Source: Malachius bipustulatus (taxonomy: Eukaryota; Arthropoda; Insecta; Coleoptera; Melyridae). From it: a stretch of 64,000 nt of DNA. Positions within the stretch are counted from its first letter, which is position 1. Every line of letters begins with the position of its first letter. The notes below the pieces were generated by a model. It searched no databases and was not told the origin of the DNA. It saw only the letters and a list, made by a program, of their open reading frames with translations. Below are positions 45,476 through 57,060 of this stretch, one piece after another. Location: NCBI GenBank assembly GCA_910589415.1, contig OU342639.1, positions 11,106,268-11,170,267 of the forward strand, given 5' to 3'. A program made the position numbers and the translations under genes.

Positions 45476-46351
45476 TACAGTGTGACCCATTTGTTCTTGA
45501 AACACCCTGTAGAATCTTAATTTATGGTGCGATTTAAAAAAAAATTCTTTTAAATCATAGAGCTTGATAAACTATATTTTGGGAGCAAAAAGCGTCTCAT
45601 TCCTACAATATCCAGGGCCTACTAGATCAGTGTTTACTTGTAAAATCTCAAAAATTCATATTAGCGATTTTTTTAGAAATAAACTGGGCACGCCACGGGA
45701 TTCACCAGCCCTCAAAACGGTACTGTACTAAATTTTATTGAAAATGTCAGAGTAAAAAGGATCTTGTAGTTATTTTAGAAATTCATAATAATACTCCGAA
45801 TTTTCATAAATTAATTTGGAAAAGGTCAAAAGCTATCATAAGTAAAAATTAAAATTTAAAAAAAGTAAAAAAAGTAAAAAAATAAATAAAAAATAAATAA
45901 AAAATAAATAAATAAATAAATAAATAAAAAATTATAATTAAAAAATTAAAGTACCTACATTATCACCAACCAGACGTACAATTTCTATTTTGTCTCTCTT
46001 GACCTTTTCGAATAAATTAACGAAAATTCGGAGTTCTATTATGAATTTCTAAAATAACTGCAAGATCCTTATTACTCTGGCATTTCCAATAAAATTTTGT
46101 ACAGTACCGTTTTGAGGGCTGGTGAACCCAGTAGCGTGCACAGTTTTTTTCTAAAAAAATCAATAATATGAATTTTTGAGATTTTACAAGTAAACACTGA
46201 TCTAGTAGGCCTTGGATTTTGTAGGAATGAGACGCTTTTTGCTCCCAAAATATAGTTTATCAAGCTCTATGATTTAAAAGAAATTTCTTTAAAATCGCAC
46301 CATAAATTAAGATTCTACAGGGTGTTTCAAGAACAAATGGGTCACACTGTA
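45476..46351. mobile_element. near-palindromic element (876 bp)
   Basis: Starts TACAGTGTGACCCATTTGTT and ends with the complement. The arms are complementary for about 390 bp each, including GAACACCCTGTAGAATC-type words, AGCGTCTCATTCCTACAA and CCAGCCCTCAAAACGGTACTG with their inverted partners. The centre is an A-rich tract with (TAAA)n at about 45885-45925. Ends at TA. No coding potential. Confidence 0.88.
45884..45927 (+). repeat. (TAAA)n microsatellite
   Basis: A run of AAATAAATAAATAAATAAAT-type tetranucleotides forms the tip of the palindrome. Confidence 0.9.
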
Positions 46352-48049
46352 TGTCCATTTTTTTTAACAGATCTTTGACATTATTTTTACAAAATTAGCT
46401 TACGGAAGTCCTGTATTACAACATAAGTATTGTATAAATGTATGGGGACAAAATACATAAAACCAAATCAGTCACTTCCGCAGCACATTTTTACCGGGAC
46501 CAGATTTAAACTGGAACGATTAAAAACAGTATTATAAAAAACGCGGAAATAGAAAATTATATTTTTTTTAATAAATAGCTGTAATATGCTTGAAGCCACC
46601 TGTCATGTGCATGTAAAGGGGATGTTGAAAATTGTGGTCGATGAGGGTGGAACCATTCGCATACTGGCATACTCCGATAGAATCGTGAGAAATAGGAAGT
46701 GAAGAAATCATGACTTCTGGTCCAACGTTGCCAAACTACTATCCTCTTGATAATTAGAGAATTTTTCATTCTAATAAAAATTCTAACGATTCAAAACAAC
46801 TGCAGAAGAGGGAGGGGGAAATAAAATTCACTATATGGTTAATTTTTCAAGTTTAGAATTCAACAATTTAAATCTTAGGAATTTCCAAATAGGGTGGGGA
46901 AAAGTTTAGTTAATTTCTCAAAAAATTACCGACAAGAAAATTGTACTTCAAATATTTTTTATAGTCCTTACTATCAAGACCTTTCAGCCGACATCAGGCA
47001 CTCACTTGACTAAAAAGAACAAATTATCTACAAAACCATTTCTTCTCGACCCAAAAAAAGTGGAAGACATATTTTTTTAAGGACAATTTATTTGGGAATC
47101 CTTACATCAAGATCTTTCAGGTGATACCACACATATACCTTTTAACAAGGAAAATAAATGGAAAACTACAAAATTTTAGAAAAATCCTTATTTGGCTGTA
47201 AACTTTACCCCTTTACTCGTAATTAAGGTGGATCAATTTTCCTGACAGGATGTTCTAAAATAAAGAGAGACTTTTTTTTTATATTTTTGGAAAATATAAA
47301 AAGTGGACAAAAATAACCTAGTATTTTTGGTTTCCTTGCCTTAAGACCTGCTTTCAGACCTTACTAAAGTATTTATAAAAAAAAGTATTTTGCTCATAGG
47401 AACTTTTCCAAATAACATTTTTACATTATACTGAAAAACAAGAGTCGTCTAAGTCGTTCTACTGTTTTTGGTCACACCTCTGATAAGCTAGCAAACCAAT
47501 TACTCTTTGGTAATTATTGGTTTCTGCGTTTGAGATAGTGTAGAAATTTTTTCCAAAAATAAAATTTCTTGAGTTGTTTATAACACAAAAAAAAAAGTTC
47601 TCGTTATGTTTCCATTTTTCTGCCAGAACCGTATGAAATTCATATTCACAAATTTGGCAACATGGTAATATTTTTATTGTTTATTTTTTGTAAAAAAAAA
47701 ACTGTAATTGTAATTTTTTGGAAATATGTCATCATAAAAGTGCAATTTTTCTAAAACTAAAAAAAAATTTGATTCGTTTGTGTAGGTATAGTGTGTCAAT
47801 TTTACCTTTTTTTGAAAACCTGAGAGACAAGACATTTCCACAAAAATAATGTTTCATTATTTTTTGTAATTTACATTATGGATTTATACAAAAATAATTT
47901 GTTATATCGCTCAGTATAAAAGTCTAATCCAAAGCTTGCTTAGTTTTCAATAAATTGCGCTTTAATGATTTTCGTAATTCAAAAAAGCAATGCTATTTTC
48001 TCAACAAGTCAAAAAAACCTACTCTGGATGAAAAAAACAAATGGTACCT
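46352..48049. other. A/T-run-rich DNA, no gene
   Basis: Dominated by poly(A)/poly(T) runs. The minus-strand frame at 46557-46769 has no domain. Confidence 0.4.
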
Positions 48050-48706
48050 GAGTATCTCGGAAACAGTGAGAGATACGAGGTCGGTTAAATGGAAGAAAAG
48101 TTTGCCAATTTCATGTTTATCAAGAATCTGAAACTAAATCTTTGAAAAATTCACCCATTACTGAAATATGTTAAAAAAAAAAAAAACTGAAAAATCGTGT
48201 AATCTTATTTTTGCCATATCTTTTTTATTATTGGCGATTAATAAATAGTTTTTTGTAGGCTACATAAGCCATTAAGAGCTATCCATCTGATATTAAAAAA
48301 AATAAGGAAACCAAAAATTAATATCATTCCGAAACAAATCATCATATCATTTCTGTGAGAATCTTTCTACTTTTTTTTTGAAAAAAGAAGAATAAAATTT
48401 CGAAAAAAAAGTAATAGTTTCTAGTTTCCTTGATTCATTTAATAAGGAATGACATAAAAAAAAACAATATGGCGGCCATAAGAAAAATAAAAGTTGGCTA
48501 TAAAAACTCTGGGATTTAGTCGTATTTGTTAAAAGTTAAAAGTAAATAATTTTCGATGATAAAAAAGATATGGGCGAAAAAAGAAAATTTTATTTTTCAG
48601 TTTTTTTCAGGATATTTCAGTAACGGCTGAATTTTGAATTTTTCTTCCATTCAACCGACCTCGTATCTCTCACGGTTTCAACCTCTCTTATCTCGGACAC
48701 CCTGTA
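48050..48706. mobile_element. near-palindromic element (about 657 bp)
   Basis: Left: GTATCTCGG, then GTGAGAGATACGAGGTCGGT. Right: ACCGACCTCGTATCTCTCAC, then ATCTCGGACACCCTGTA at 48690-48706. Only the right end retains the CACCCTGTA terminus, so the left end is probably truncated or eroded. The arms also share the complementary pair TATCTTTTTTAT and ATAAAAAAGATATGG. Symmetry axis near 48370. Confidence 0.75.
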
Positions 48707-50473
48707 TGTAAAACGTCACATTCAAAATAACTTTTCAAATTTCAAGAAAACGGGTTTTTTCTGCCTGAAAATTTTATTTCACAAATCAAAATTTTAAATT
48801 AGGTAATCCATACGGTGCCAACTTCTCGGAGATCACTTTATTGACAATTAATTGCAAAATTATTGTCTCTTCAGTTTTTTTTCATTTTACATTCATATTG
48901 TCTTAAAGATCAATTAAAGAAGATTCTTATTCTTATTGGAGACCTACTTCTCATTCTATCACGTATAACTTGGCAACATCCGCGGTGCCTGTTTCCTGAT
49001 GATCGGTATGAGTTTCTGCATATGAATCAGTGCGTGGGAACGTAAATTGTGAGCGAGGAAGCGTCCCAGACTAGTCTGGACCCTTCGCCATTTCCGGGAA
49101 TCCCCCGTGGGGCTCAATGCACGTGTGTGCACATCTACCCAAAACAGGACCCCCTCCTCCCCTTCGTATTATTAATGAAGCCATCCATCGGGATAGGAAA
49201 TGCAATCAAGTAAAGAATTAGGCGTAGGAGGGTAACTTATATAGATTGAGGTATAATTTATTTTTCTATAAGAACCTATGTGTAATGAAAAGAAGGAGAA
49301 AGGGTTACTAAATCAGATTTAAATAACAAGATTTTAATTAAGTATCAAGAATAATAGAGGTAGGTGTATAAATACATAATACACCCTTAATTTGTAAATA
49401 TACCTGTCGATATCGCAGCTTGAGCTTTGTGATGCCTTTGTATGCCATCCCTTATAAAACACGTGTGCCTGATTGCTAACAAACCTAAGCGTATCCGAAC
49501 GTATCATACGTGGGGGTTGTTAGATAGGGTGGCGAGGGTGACCCTCTCCCTCATTATTCAGCGGCCTACCGCAATACAGCTCGCTTCCCTCAAATCGCAT
49601 TCAAAATTCATTTCAATTTATTAATCAACACACCAATATTGATTCCATTAATAACCACATGATTGGACGAAGACAATAATGTTAATTGCTTTCAAGCTAT
49701 TACTTCTTCTTATTATTTAAAAAGAGTAAGGAGAAATTTTGAGGCAGTTAAAACGATTTGGTTCAGTGACTTGGTTGGTATGGATGATAATAATAATAAC
49801 AATATTATGAGGTTTGTGTCGTAAAATAAAGCAGAGTCGTAAGGGCAGATTTAAAAGCTACACCCCTCATCTTTTATGCCGGAGAATATAAAATAATGGC
49901 ATCCTTGTGCCATTTTCTAAAAACACAAAAATACATTTACGAAAACTATATTCGTCTCGCATCATTTACTGTATGAAATAGCTTTAAAAAATGAGATTTC
50001 GGCCCTTTATATCCGCCGTAAGTACTTTAGAAACATGTGTCTGTTCGGGAAAGGAAACTCTAGCATAAATATCCCGCTGGGGGATATATCTACAGTTTAA
50101 TTCAATGAGTATCCCTCTTTTAATGCAAATCTGCAGCCTTTCTTACTGCGTCATGCAATGATCTCTTCTCGCATAAAAGATACAAAACTGAGATTTCAAT
50201 TTTGACCATTGCAACTTGTCACTATTATCAGATGTAAAAAAGATGTTCACGATCCTTCACAATATTTGTACTCTATCGTCATTCATAATAGACCAAGGTG
50301 TCAAAAAAGTGCAAGAGCTTTGGAAAGGCCGAAACTTTCTGATCGGCCGTATTTTGGTCATAAAAAGCCTCTGCAGATGTTGGGACACCTCTAGCAGTGG
50401 CGCTCACTTAAAGGTGTAATTTTAAATAATTTTAATTAGTATACTCAAATTGATTTGAGCACCCATTGAAATG
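48707..50473. other. no recognisable gene; small GC-richer block near 49050-49180
   Basis: The block at 49050-49180 holds a perfect 14-bp palindrome CCAGACTAGTCTGG and a GGGAATCCCCCGTGGGG phrase resembling a kappa-B site. Short frames elsewhere lack domains. Any regulatory meaning is inference. Confidence 0.35.
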
Positions 50474-50739
50474 AGGCACCGTTTCAATAGAATAGAGCAC
50501 ACTCAGTCAGCAACCTATTGAAGTCTGGAATACTTGGTCCAGTTGGTAAAGTAAAAAATGTACCAAAATTTCATAAAAAATCTTACCTAAGATTTATTTC
50601 CTTCAATAATTGTTAGTGAAGAGGCTATAGAACGTAAATCCACAAAAATCAGTTCTGGGGGTGCAGTGTAGTTTTGGGGATGCACCCAAAAAAAAAACCA
50701 CTGGTGAAAAAACAATTTTTTATGATAACTAGTTATCCG

Positions 50740-51158
50740 TTGGATATATCAAAAAAATATTTATTAGAAAAAAGAAAGCTTGAGTGATTTCCTAATAAAA
50801 AGGCATCTTATAATTTCTTCGACCTATGTCATAGTTTTCGAGTTATTCAATATTCAAAAGAAATTGCTAATTTGGTATTTTCAATGCCCACGAATTTTTG
50901 TTTATTTTAAATTTCGACCTCTAGAACAATTAAAATTTTGATTTTTCTTCGTAGGTTGTTATTGGTTTTCGAGCTTTTTATTTTTTCTAGAGGCCAAAAT
51001 TTAAAATAAACAAAAATTCGCGGGCATCGAAAATACAAAATTAGCAATTTCTTATTGAATAGCTGGAAAACTATGACATATACGAAAAAATTACAAGCAA
51101 TCTTTTGTTTAGCAAATCACCCAAGCTTTCTTTTTTCTAATAAGTTTTTTTTTGATAT
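50740..51158. mobile_element. inner palindrome 1
   Basis: Complementary pairs include TCTAATAAAAA/TTTTTTCTAATAAG-type ends, GAAAGCTTGAGTGATTT with AAATCACCCAAGCTTTC, CTATGTCATAGTTTTC with GAAAACTATGACATA, and AATTGCTAATTTGGTATTTT with its partner near 51030. Symmetry axis near 50950. It begins at a GATATATC site in the outer arm. Confidence 0.85.
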
Positions 51159-52007
51159 ACAGTGTGTGTCACAGGCATGGTACACCCCCTTTTTTTTCTT
51201 TATTTTTGGAGATAATTTTTTGAAATTTGGTACGTCGAATATTCTCGATAGAGCGCACTTTTTAGCAGAAAATTGAATTTTTTCCCACATCCGGTTTTTC
51301 CGGAAATGTAACCAACTTTTTATTTTTAAAAGAGACACCCTATATATTATTATATTTTTGGATTCTATACATTTGTACGAATCCAACAATACCACATAAG
51401 TACCATTTTAAATGTCAAATTTGTTTTTATTTAATTTTTTATTTCTCAATTATAGTGTGCCATGACTTCACTTATGTTCGTCACAGATGCAAAATGGGTA
51501 CACCAAAATGTCCCTTGTTAAGAGTACTAGTAGATGGTATCTCGGTACCAATATGGTACCATTTGAAAAAAATGAATCCAGCTCATTCCGGTGCGCATAA
51601 TTTATCCATAAATCACTTAATTTAGTACTTTGAACAAAAATTCGATTTTTCTAGCATTAGATGATCCAATTGGAGTAAAACGAAATAGTCATGGCACACT
51701 ATAATTGAGAAATAAAAAATTTAATAAAAACAAATTTGACATTTAAAATGGTACTTATGTGGTGTATTGTTGGATTCGTACAAATGTATAGAATCCAAAA
51801 ATATATATATATATAATAATATAGGATGTCCCATTTAAAAATAAAAAGTTGGTTACATTTGCGGAAAAACCGGATGTGGGAAAAAATTCAATTTTCTGCT
51901 AAAAAGTGCGCTCTATCGAGAATATTCGACGTACCAAATTTCAAAAAATTCTCTCCAAAAATAAAGAAAAAAAAAGGGGGTGTACCATGCCTGTGACACA
52001 CACTGTA
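51158..52007. mobile_element. inner palindrome 2
   Basis: Starts TACAGTGTGTGTCACAGGCA and ends with its complement. The arms are near-perfect over more than 350 bp, for example GGTACGTCGAATATTCTCGA, CGCACTTTTTAGCAGAAAAT and TATAGTGTGCCATGACT with inverted partners. Axis near 51580. Frames at 51055-51276 and 51117-51395 lie in the arms and are not genes. Confidence 0.9.
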
Positions 52008-52276
52008 GGTATCCAACGGATAACCCAGTTATTATAAAAAAAAGACTTTTTTCACCAAAGGTGTGTTTTTTTTAGGGGGACGGGACGCGTTGCACCCCCA
52101 GAACTGATTTTTGTGGATTTACGTTCTATTACCTCTTCACTAACAATTATTGAAGAAAAATATTACACAAGGTTTTTTTTTATGAACTTATGGTACATTT
52201 TCCACTTTACCGACTGGACAAGTATTCCAGACTTCAATTGGCTGCTGACTGAGTGTGTTCTATAGAAACGGTGCCT

Positions 52277-53372
52277 GATTGTTTTTTTTTATATTGATAT
52301 AATTCAGTAAACTAACATATTCTAAAATTTCAGCTTCTCCAAAACAATTGGAAAAATTTGGTTTTTCCAATTTATTTAAAGTCAGGTAAGATCAGTTTAT
52401 ACAATAAATTTACAGCTTTTCCAAGTCAGTTTGAGGATATACTAATTAATATTATTTAAAATGACACCTTTACGTGCACGCCACTACCAGAGGTGTCCTG
52501 ACACCTGGCGTGATTACTCTGCAGAAGCTGTTTACGACGAAAATGCAGGCCGATCTGAAAGTTTCAGCCATTCCAAAACGCTTGCACTTTTTTTGACTCT
52601 TCGACTATTTTATTTACTAGGATTTACTAGGATACAGGATCAATGAAGAGTGAAATCCTATCATACCACAAAATAGGGACCATGGACCAATCAACTTACG
52701 ATCATCCTTCGCCGAATTGGAAAACTAGACAAGGTCAGCAGCAGTAAGAGTTGAAGAAGTCCTTTTCATTATTCAACAACTACTTCCCGAAAAGGGGAAA
52801 ACTCACCTCTATGTCAACATCAACTCCTGTCCCCTTATCAGCCCTAAGTCCCATAAACCTTCGAATGAAAAGACTCATATTATGTACTACAAGGTGGCAT
52901 AATTGGAAGATGATCTTATTTTTGCAAATGGCGTCATCTGTCATCATGACTTTTCATTTGTGAAGTAGACAGATGTAAATTTCACCCCAAAAAGTCCTTA
53001 AGAACGTGGAATAATTATTGTTTCAATTTTTTGCGGAACAACTCATCGGTAGTGTTGATGGCGCAGAGTGAATTTCTGAGCAACCGGCCCAGAAGTAGCC
53101 GTTCTGCTGAGAACATCACAGCTGGGGTTGAAGATGTCGCAGAGGACCTCTGAGTATCGACCAGATGACGTGCCACACAATTGGGCATCGATCAGCGGTC
53201 TTTATGGTCCGCACGCTCATCAATTTTATGGCGACGGCCACTTGGACGATATCATTTTTATATCATTAAATCAACATTAATCCAAAAACAGAACTGACAA
53301 CTTTTGCGCCATCACCTTGCAGAACACCATATGAAATTCCACTATCACCAATCTTCATTTCACCTGCGCCAT
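52277..53372. other. unassigned; possible coding debris at 52690-53370
   Basis: From about 52690 the DNA becomes less AT-rich and shows broken frames with coding-like phrases (for example YYKVA followed by LEDDLIFANGVI), but no family motif I can name. The family A copy is inserted at its right edge, and similar sequence continues at 54071-54230. It may be an unrecognised decayed element. Confidence 0.3.
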
Positions 53373-53387
53373 GAACCATAACACCTA

Positions 53388-53897
53388 GGCAGAGAGAACA
53401 AAATTCACCTCAAATGGATACCAGGACACACTGGGATTGAGGGAAACGAACGTGCCCACTCATTGGCAAGAAAAGGAGCATCGACGCCTTTTATAGGACC
53501 AGAACCATTCTGTAGCCTTGAAGACACGTTTTTCAAGGCAGAACTTCGGAAGGAAGAAGAAAAACTGAGAGAAATCCATTGGAATAACCTCTCAGGATTG
53601 AGACAATCCAAGGACCTCCTCGGGAACTTTAACCGAGAAAGATCAAGGAAACTCCTGACCCTCAACAAAGGAAGTCTCAGAATGCTAACAGGATTCCTAA
53701 CAGGTCATTGCAAGCTCAATGAACACCTGAGGAAACTTGGTATAGAAAATGATGTCGTTTGCAGACTCTGCAGGGAAGAAAACGAGACGCCTCGTCACCT
53801 ATTGATGAACTGCGAAGCCCTAGAACGTGAAAGAAACGATGTTCTGGGCCAACACCAGCTCAACGGGGGGGGGGGGGGGGGCTTTGCCCGGCCTTGA
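53388..53897 (+). pseudogene. family A RNase H end and C-terminal domain
   Basis: An unbroken frame from the truncation point reads GRENKIHLKWIPGHTGIEGN, then ERAHSLARKGAS, LRKEEEKLREIHWNNLSGL, LTGFLTGHCKLNEHLRKLGI and CRLCREENETPRHLLMNC, ending after a poly-Gly stretch at FARP. The last part of RNase H again has His where a fourth acidic residue is expected. The frame is intact only because little of the element is left; there is no promoter or start. Confidence 0.9.
53865..53881 (+). repeat. 17-base poly(G) run
   Basis: Seventeen consecutive G where copy 1 has five G then A, and copy 2 has GGCGGGGG. Either expansion by slippage or a sequencing/assembly artefact. Confidence 0.8.
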
Positions 53898-54070
53898 TCC
53901 CCTTCAAATCCTGAAATTCCTAAGGGAAGCGGAGTTGGAGAGGCTGCTTCAATGAAGGGAATATACTCCAAAGAAGCAGAGAAGAGGGGGCACAATAGAT
54001 CTGTAATAGGTCGCAGCGCAACTGACACCCTCAATATCAATATCAATCAATCAATCGAACCATAACACCT

Positions 54071-54939
54071 CAAACATTTCAAATGCCACCAAAACTTCCA
54101 AAGGAATTGGAGCAGCAGTATAGTATCAGAAGTAGCCATTCCATCAACAAGATATCTCGATATCACGTCAATTGTTACCAGAAAAACATTCCAGCATTGT
54201 TACTGTCTCGAGAGGTTCGAAAAGGTTCGTCTATATAGTAACCCCAGACTCAACCAGTCAATTATTTATTGGAGAAATACTTATAGGTAGTTATTTTCAA
54301 ATACTACACACTAATTATCTATTTATACACTTAGCTGAACACTATTTACTTATTCGTACTAAGTATTTATTTGTAAATATATTTAATAGCACAATTTATT
54401 TCTAGCACTTGTTTATTTTCTACAGCTTCGCTTATTTTTCAAGACTGAAGACTCTTCCTCGGCAGTTGATTTATATATGCAATCCGAGGTGGTAGAAGTA
54501 TTATTCTATATCCTCGGTCTAGAATTATGTGATATCATTATTATACGGTGAATAGATTTATTCGTATAGAACACATTAATGAGTCATCACTTTAAGTTGC
54601 CACGTTATCTCCTACGATTCTACGAATCTGCGGTGAGTCAGAGAATTATTATGAATTTTTATTTTTTTTTTGTCAATTTTACAATTTCAAAACTACCCCA
54701 CTCCAAGGTTTCATCTTTAGTGGGCCGATAACCATTTATTAAGTAAATTTCCCGCTTATTTTTAAATTTTGAAACATTTCAATGTTCTTATGACAATTTT
54801 ATTCAATGCGTAAGTGTTAACTGGATCAACATTCCTGGAACTGACGGAATGTTGCCTTTTCTCAGGGGGTTTTATTGCACATAGATAGAAATAAAATGTT
54901 AAAACAAAGTCAATCATACACTACAACGTGAGTAAATAA
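54071..54939. other. no recognisable gene
   Basis: AT-rich after about 54230. The first 150 bp continue the unassigned target sequence of family A copy 3. Confidence 0.4.
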
Positions 54940-57060
54940 TGTACGTATGTAATAAATTAAAGTAAATGTACATCAAATTACACTTCTCGTATTATAAGCG
55001 ACCATATAGAGAGACAAAGAGAAGTTGCGTTTTCAATGTAGGTAGCTACGTACGCAATTGTTAATGAATGTTGGAGTCGATTTGAATTTGAAATACACTA
55101 AAACCTGACCAAATAACCTAGCTATACAACTGGTTAAAGTAAATTTAAATCTGATTATTATTTATAGAATTATAGGCGAACATCCAGACAGACAAACAGA
55201 AGTTGCGTTTTCAATGTAGGTAGCTACGTAGGCAATTGGTAATGAATGTTGAAGTCGATTTGAATTTGAAATACACTAAAACCTGACCAAATAACCTAGC
55301 TATACAACTGGTTAAAGTAAATTTAAATCTGATTATTATTTATAGAATTATAGGCGAACATCCAGACAGACAAACAGAAGTTGCGTTTTCAATGTAGGTA
55401 GCTACGTACGCAATTGTTAATGAATGTTGAAGTCGATTTGAATTTGAAATACACTAAAACCTGACCAAATAACCTAGCTATACAACTGGTTAAAGTAAAT
55501 TTAAATCTGATTATTATTTATAGAATTATAGGCGAACATCCAGACAGACAAACAGAAGTTGCGTTTTCAATGTAGGTAGCTACGTACGCAATTGTTAATG
55601 AATGTTGAAGTCGATTTGAATTTGAAATACACTAAAACCTGACCGAGTAATCTAGCTATACAACTGGTTAAAGTAAATCTGAATCGGATTATTATTTCTG
55701 GAATTATAGGCGAACATACAGACAGACAAATAGAAGTTGCGTTTTCAATGTAGGTAGCTACGTACGCGATTGTTGATGAATATTGGAGCCGATTTGAATT
55801 TGAAATACACTAAAACCTGACCACCTAACCTAGCTATACAACTGGTTAAAGTAAATTTAAATCTGATTATTATTTATAGAATTATAGGCGAACATCCAGA
55901 CAGACAAACAGAAGTTGCGTTTTCAATGTAGGTAGCTACGTAGGCAATTGGTAATGAATGTTGAAGTCGATTTGAATTTGAAATACACTAAAACCTGACC
56001 AAATAACCTAGCTATACAACTGGTTAAAGTAAATTTAAATCTGATTATTATTTATAGAATTATAGGCGAACATCCAGACAGACAAACAGAAGTTGCGTTT
56101 TCAATGTAGGTAGCTACGTACGCAATTGTTAATGAATGTTGAAGTCGATTTGAATTTGAAATACACTAAAACCTGACCAAATAACCTAGCTATACAACTG
56201 GTTAAAGTAAATTTAAATCTGATTATTATTTATAGAATTATAGGCGAACATCCAGACAGACAAACAGAAGTTGCGTTTTCAATGTAGGTAGCTACGTAGG
56301 CAATTGGTAATGAATGTTGAAGTCGATTTGAATTTGAAATACACTAAAACCTGACCAAATAACCTAGCTATACAACTGGTTAAAGTAAATTTAAATCTGA
56401 TTATTATTTATAGAATTATAGGCGAACATCCAGACAGACAAACAGAAGTTGCGTTTTCAATGTAGGTAGCTACGTACGCAATTGTTAATGAATGTTGAAG
56501 TCGATTTGAATTTGAAATACACTAAAACCTGACCAAATAACCTAGCTATACAACTGGTTAAAGTAAATTTAAATCTGATTATTATTTATAGAATTATAGG
56601 CGAACATCCAGACAGACAAACAGAAGTTGCGTTTTCAATGTAGGTAGCTACGTACGCAATTGTTAATGAATGTTGAAGTCGATTTGAATTTGAAATACAC
56701 TAAAACCTGACCGAGTAATCTAGCTATACAACTGGTTAAAGTAAATCTGAATCGGATTATTATTTCTGGAATTATAGGCGAACATACAGACAGACAAATA
56801 GAAGTTGCGTTTTCAATGTAGGTAGCTACGTACGCGATTGTTGATGAATATTGGAGCCGATTTGAATTTGAAATACACTAAAACCTGACCACCTAACCTA
56901 GCTATACAACTGGTTAAAGTAAATTTAAATCGGATTATTATTTCTGTAATTGTAGGTGAATATACAGACAGACAGAGAGAAGTTTCGTTTCCAATGTATC
57001 GGTAATTACGTACGCAAATATTAATAAATGTTGGAACTTCTTTGAAAATTGAAAAACTGA
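54940..57060 (+). repeat. 178-bp satellite array, about 12 units
   Basis: The GTTGCGTTTTCAATGTAGGT word recurs at 55024, 55202, 55380, 55558, 55736, 55914, 56092, 56270, 56448, 56626, 56804 and (as GTTTCG) 56982, a period of exactly 178 bp. Each unit includes GTAGCTACGTA, TCGATTTGAATTTGAAATAC, ACTAAAACCTGACC, CAACTGGTTAAAGTAAAT and CCAGACAGACAAACAGAAG. Edge units are diverged. Variant units recur at a spacing of 1068 bp (six units), showing higher-order duplication. Confidence 0.97.

Larger units (their letters stand above)
50474..52276. mobile_element. outer palindrome enclosing two inner palindromes (1.8 kb)
   Basis: Outer arms lie at about 50474-50745 and 52005-52276. Matching words include AGGCACCGTTTC, ACACTCAGTCAGCA, GAAGTCTGGAATACTTG, TAACAATTATTGA-type, AGTTCTGGGGGTGCA and GTTATCCGTTGGATA, each with its complement in the opposite arm. 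Instead of a simple loop, the centre contains two complete palindromes in a row (50740-51158 and 51158-52007). No protein is encoded. Confidence 0.88.
53387..54056 (+). mobile_element. family A non-LTR retrotransposon, copy 3, 5'-truncated
   Basis: Flanked by the perfect 14-bp duplication GAACCATAACACCT at 53373-53386 and 54057-54070. The 670-bp copy starts within RNase H and ends in TCAATATCAATATCAATCAA. It is very similar by eye to the matching parts of copies 1 and 2. Confidence 0.93.

Noticed and set aside
51055..51395. Overlapping frames on both strands as small genes
   Set aside because: They lie in palindrome arms and are mirrored in the opposite arm.
54940..57060. CRISPR-like array
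   Set aside because: Whole 178-bp units are repeated with no unique spacers, and the context is a eukaryotic genome.
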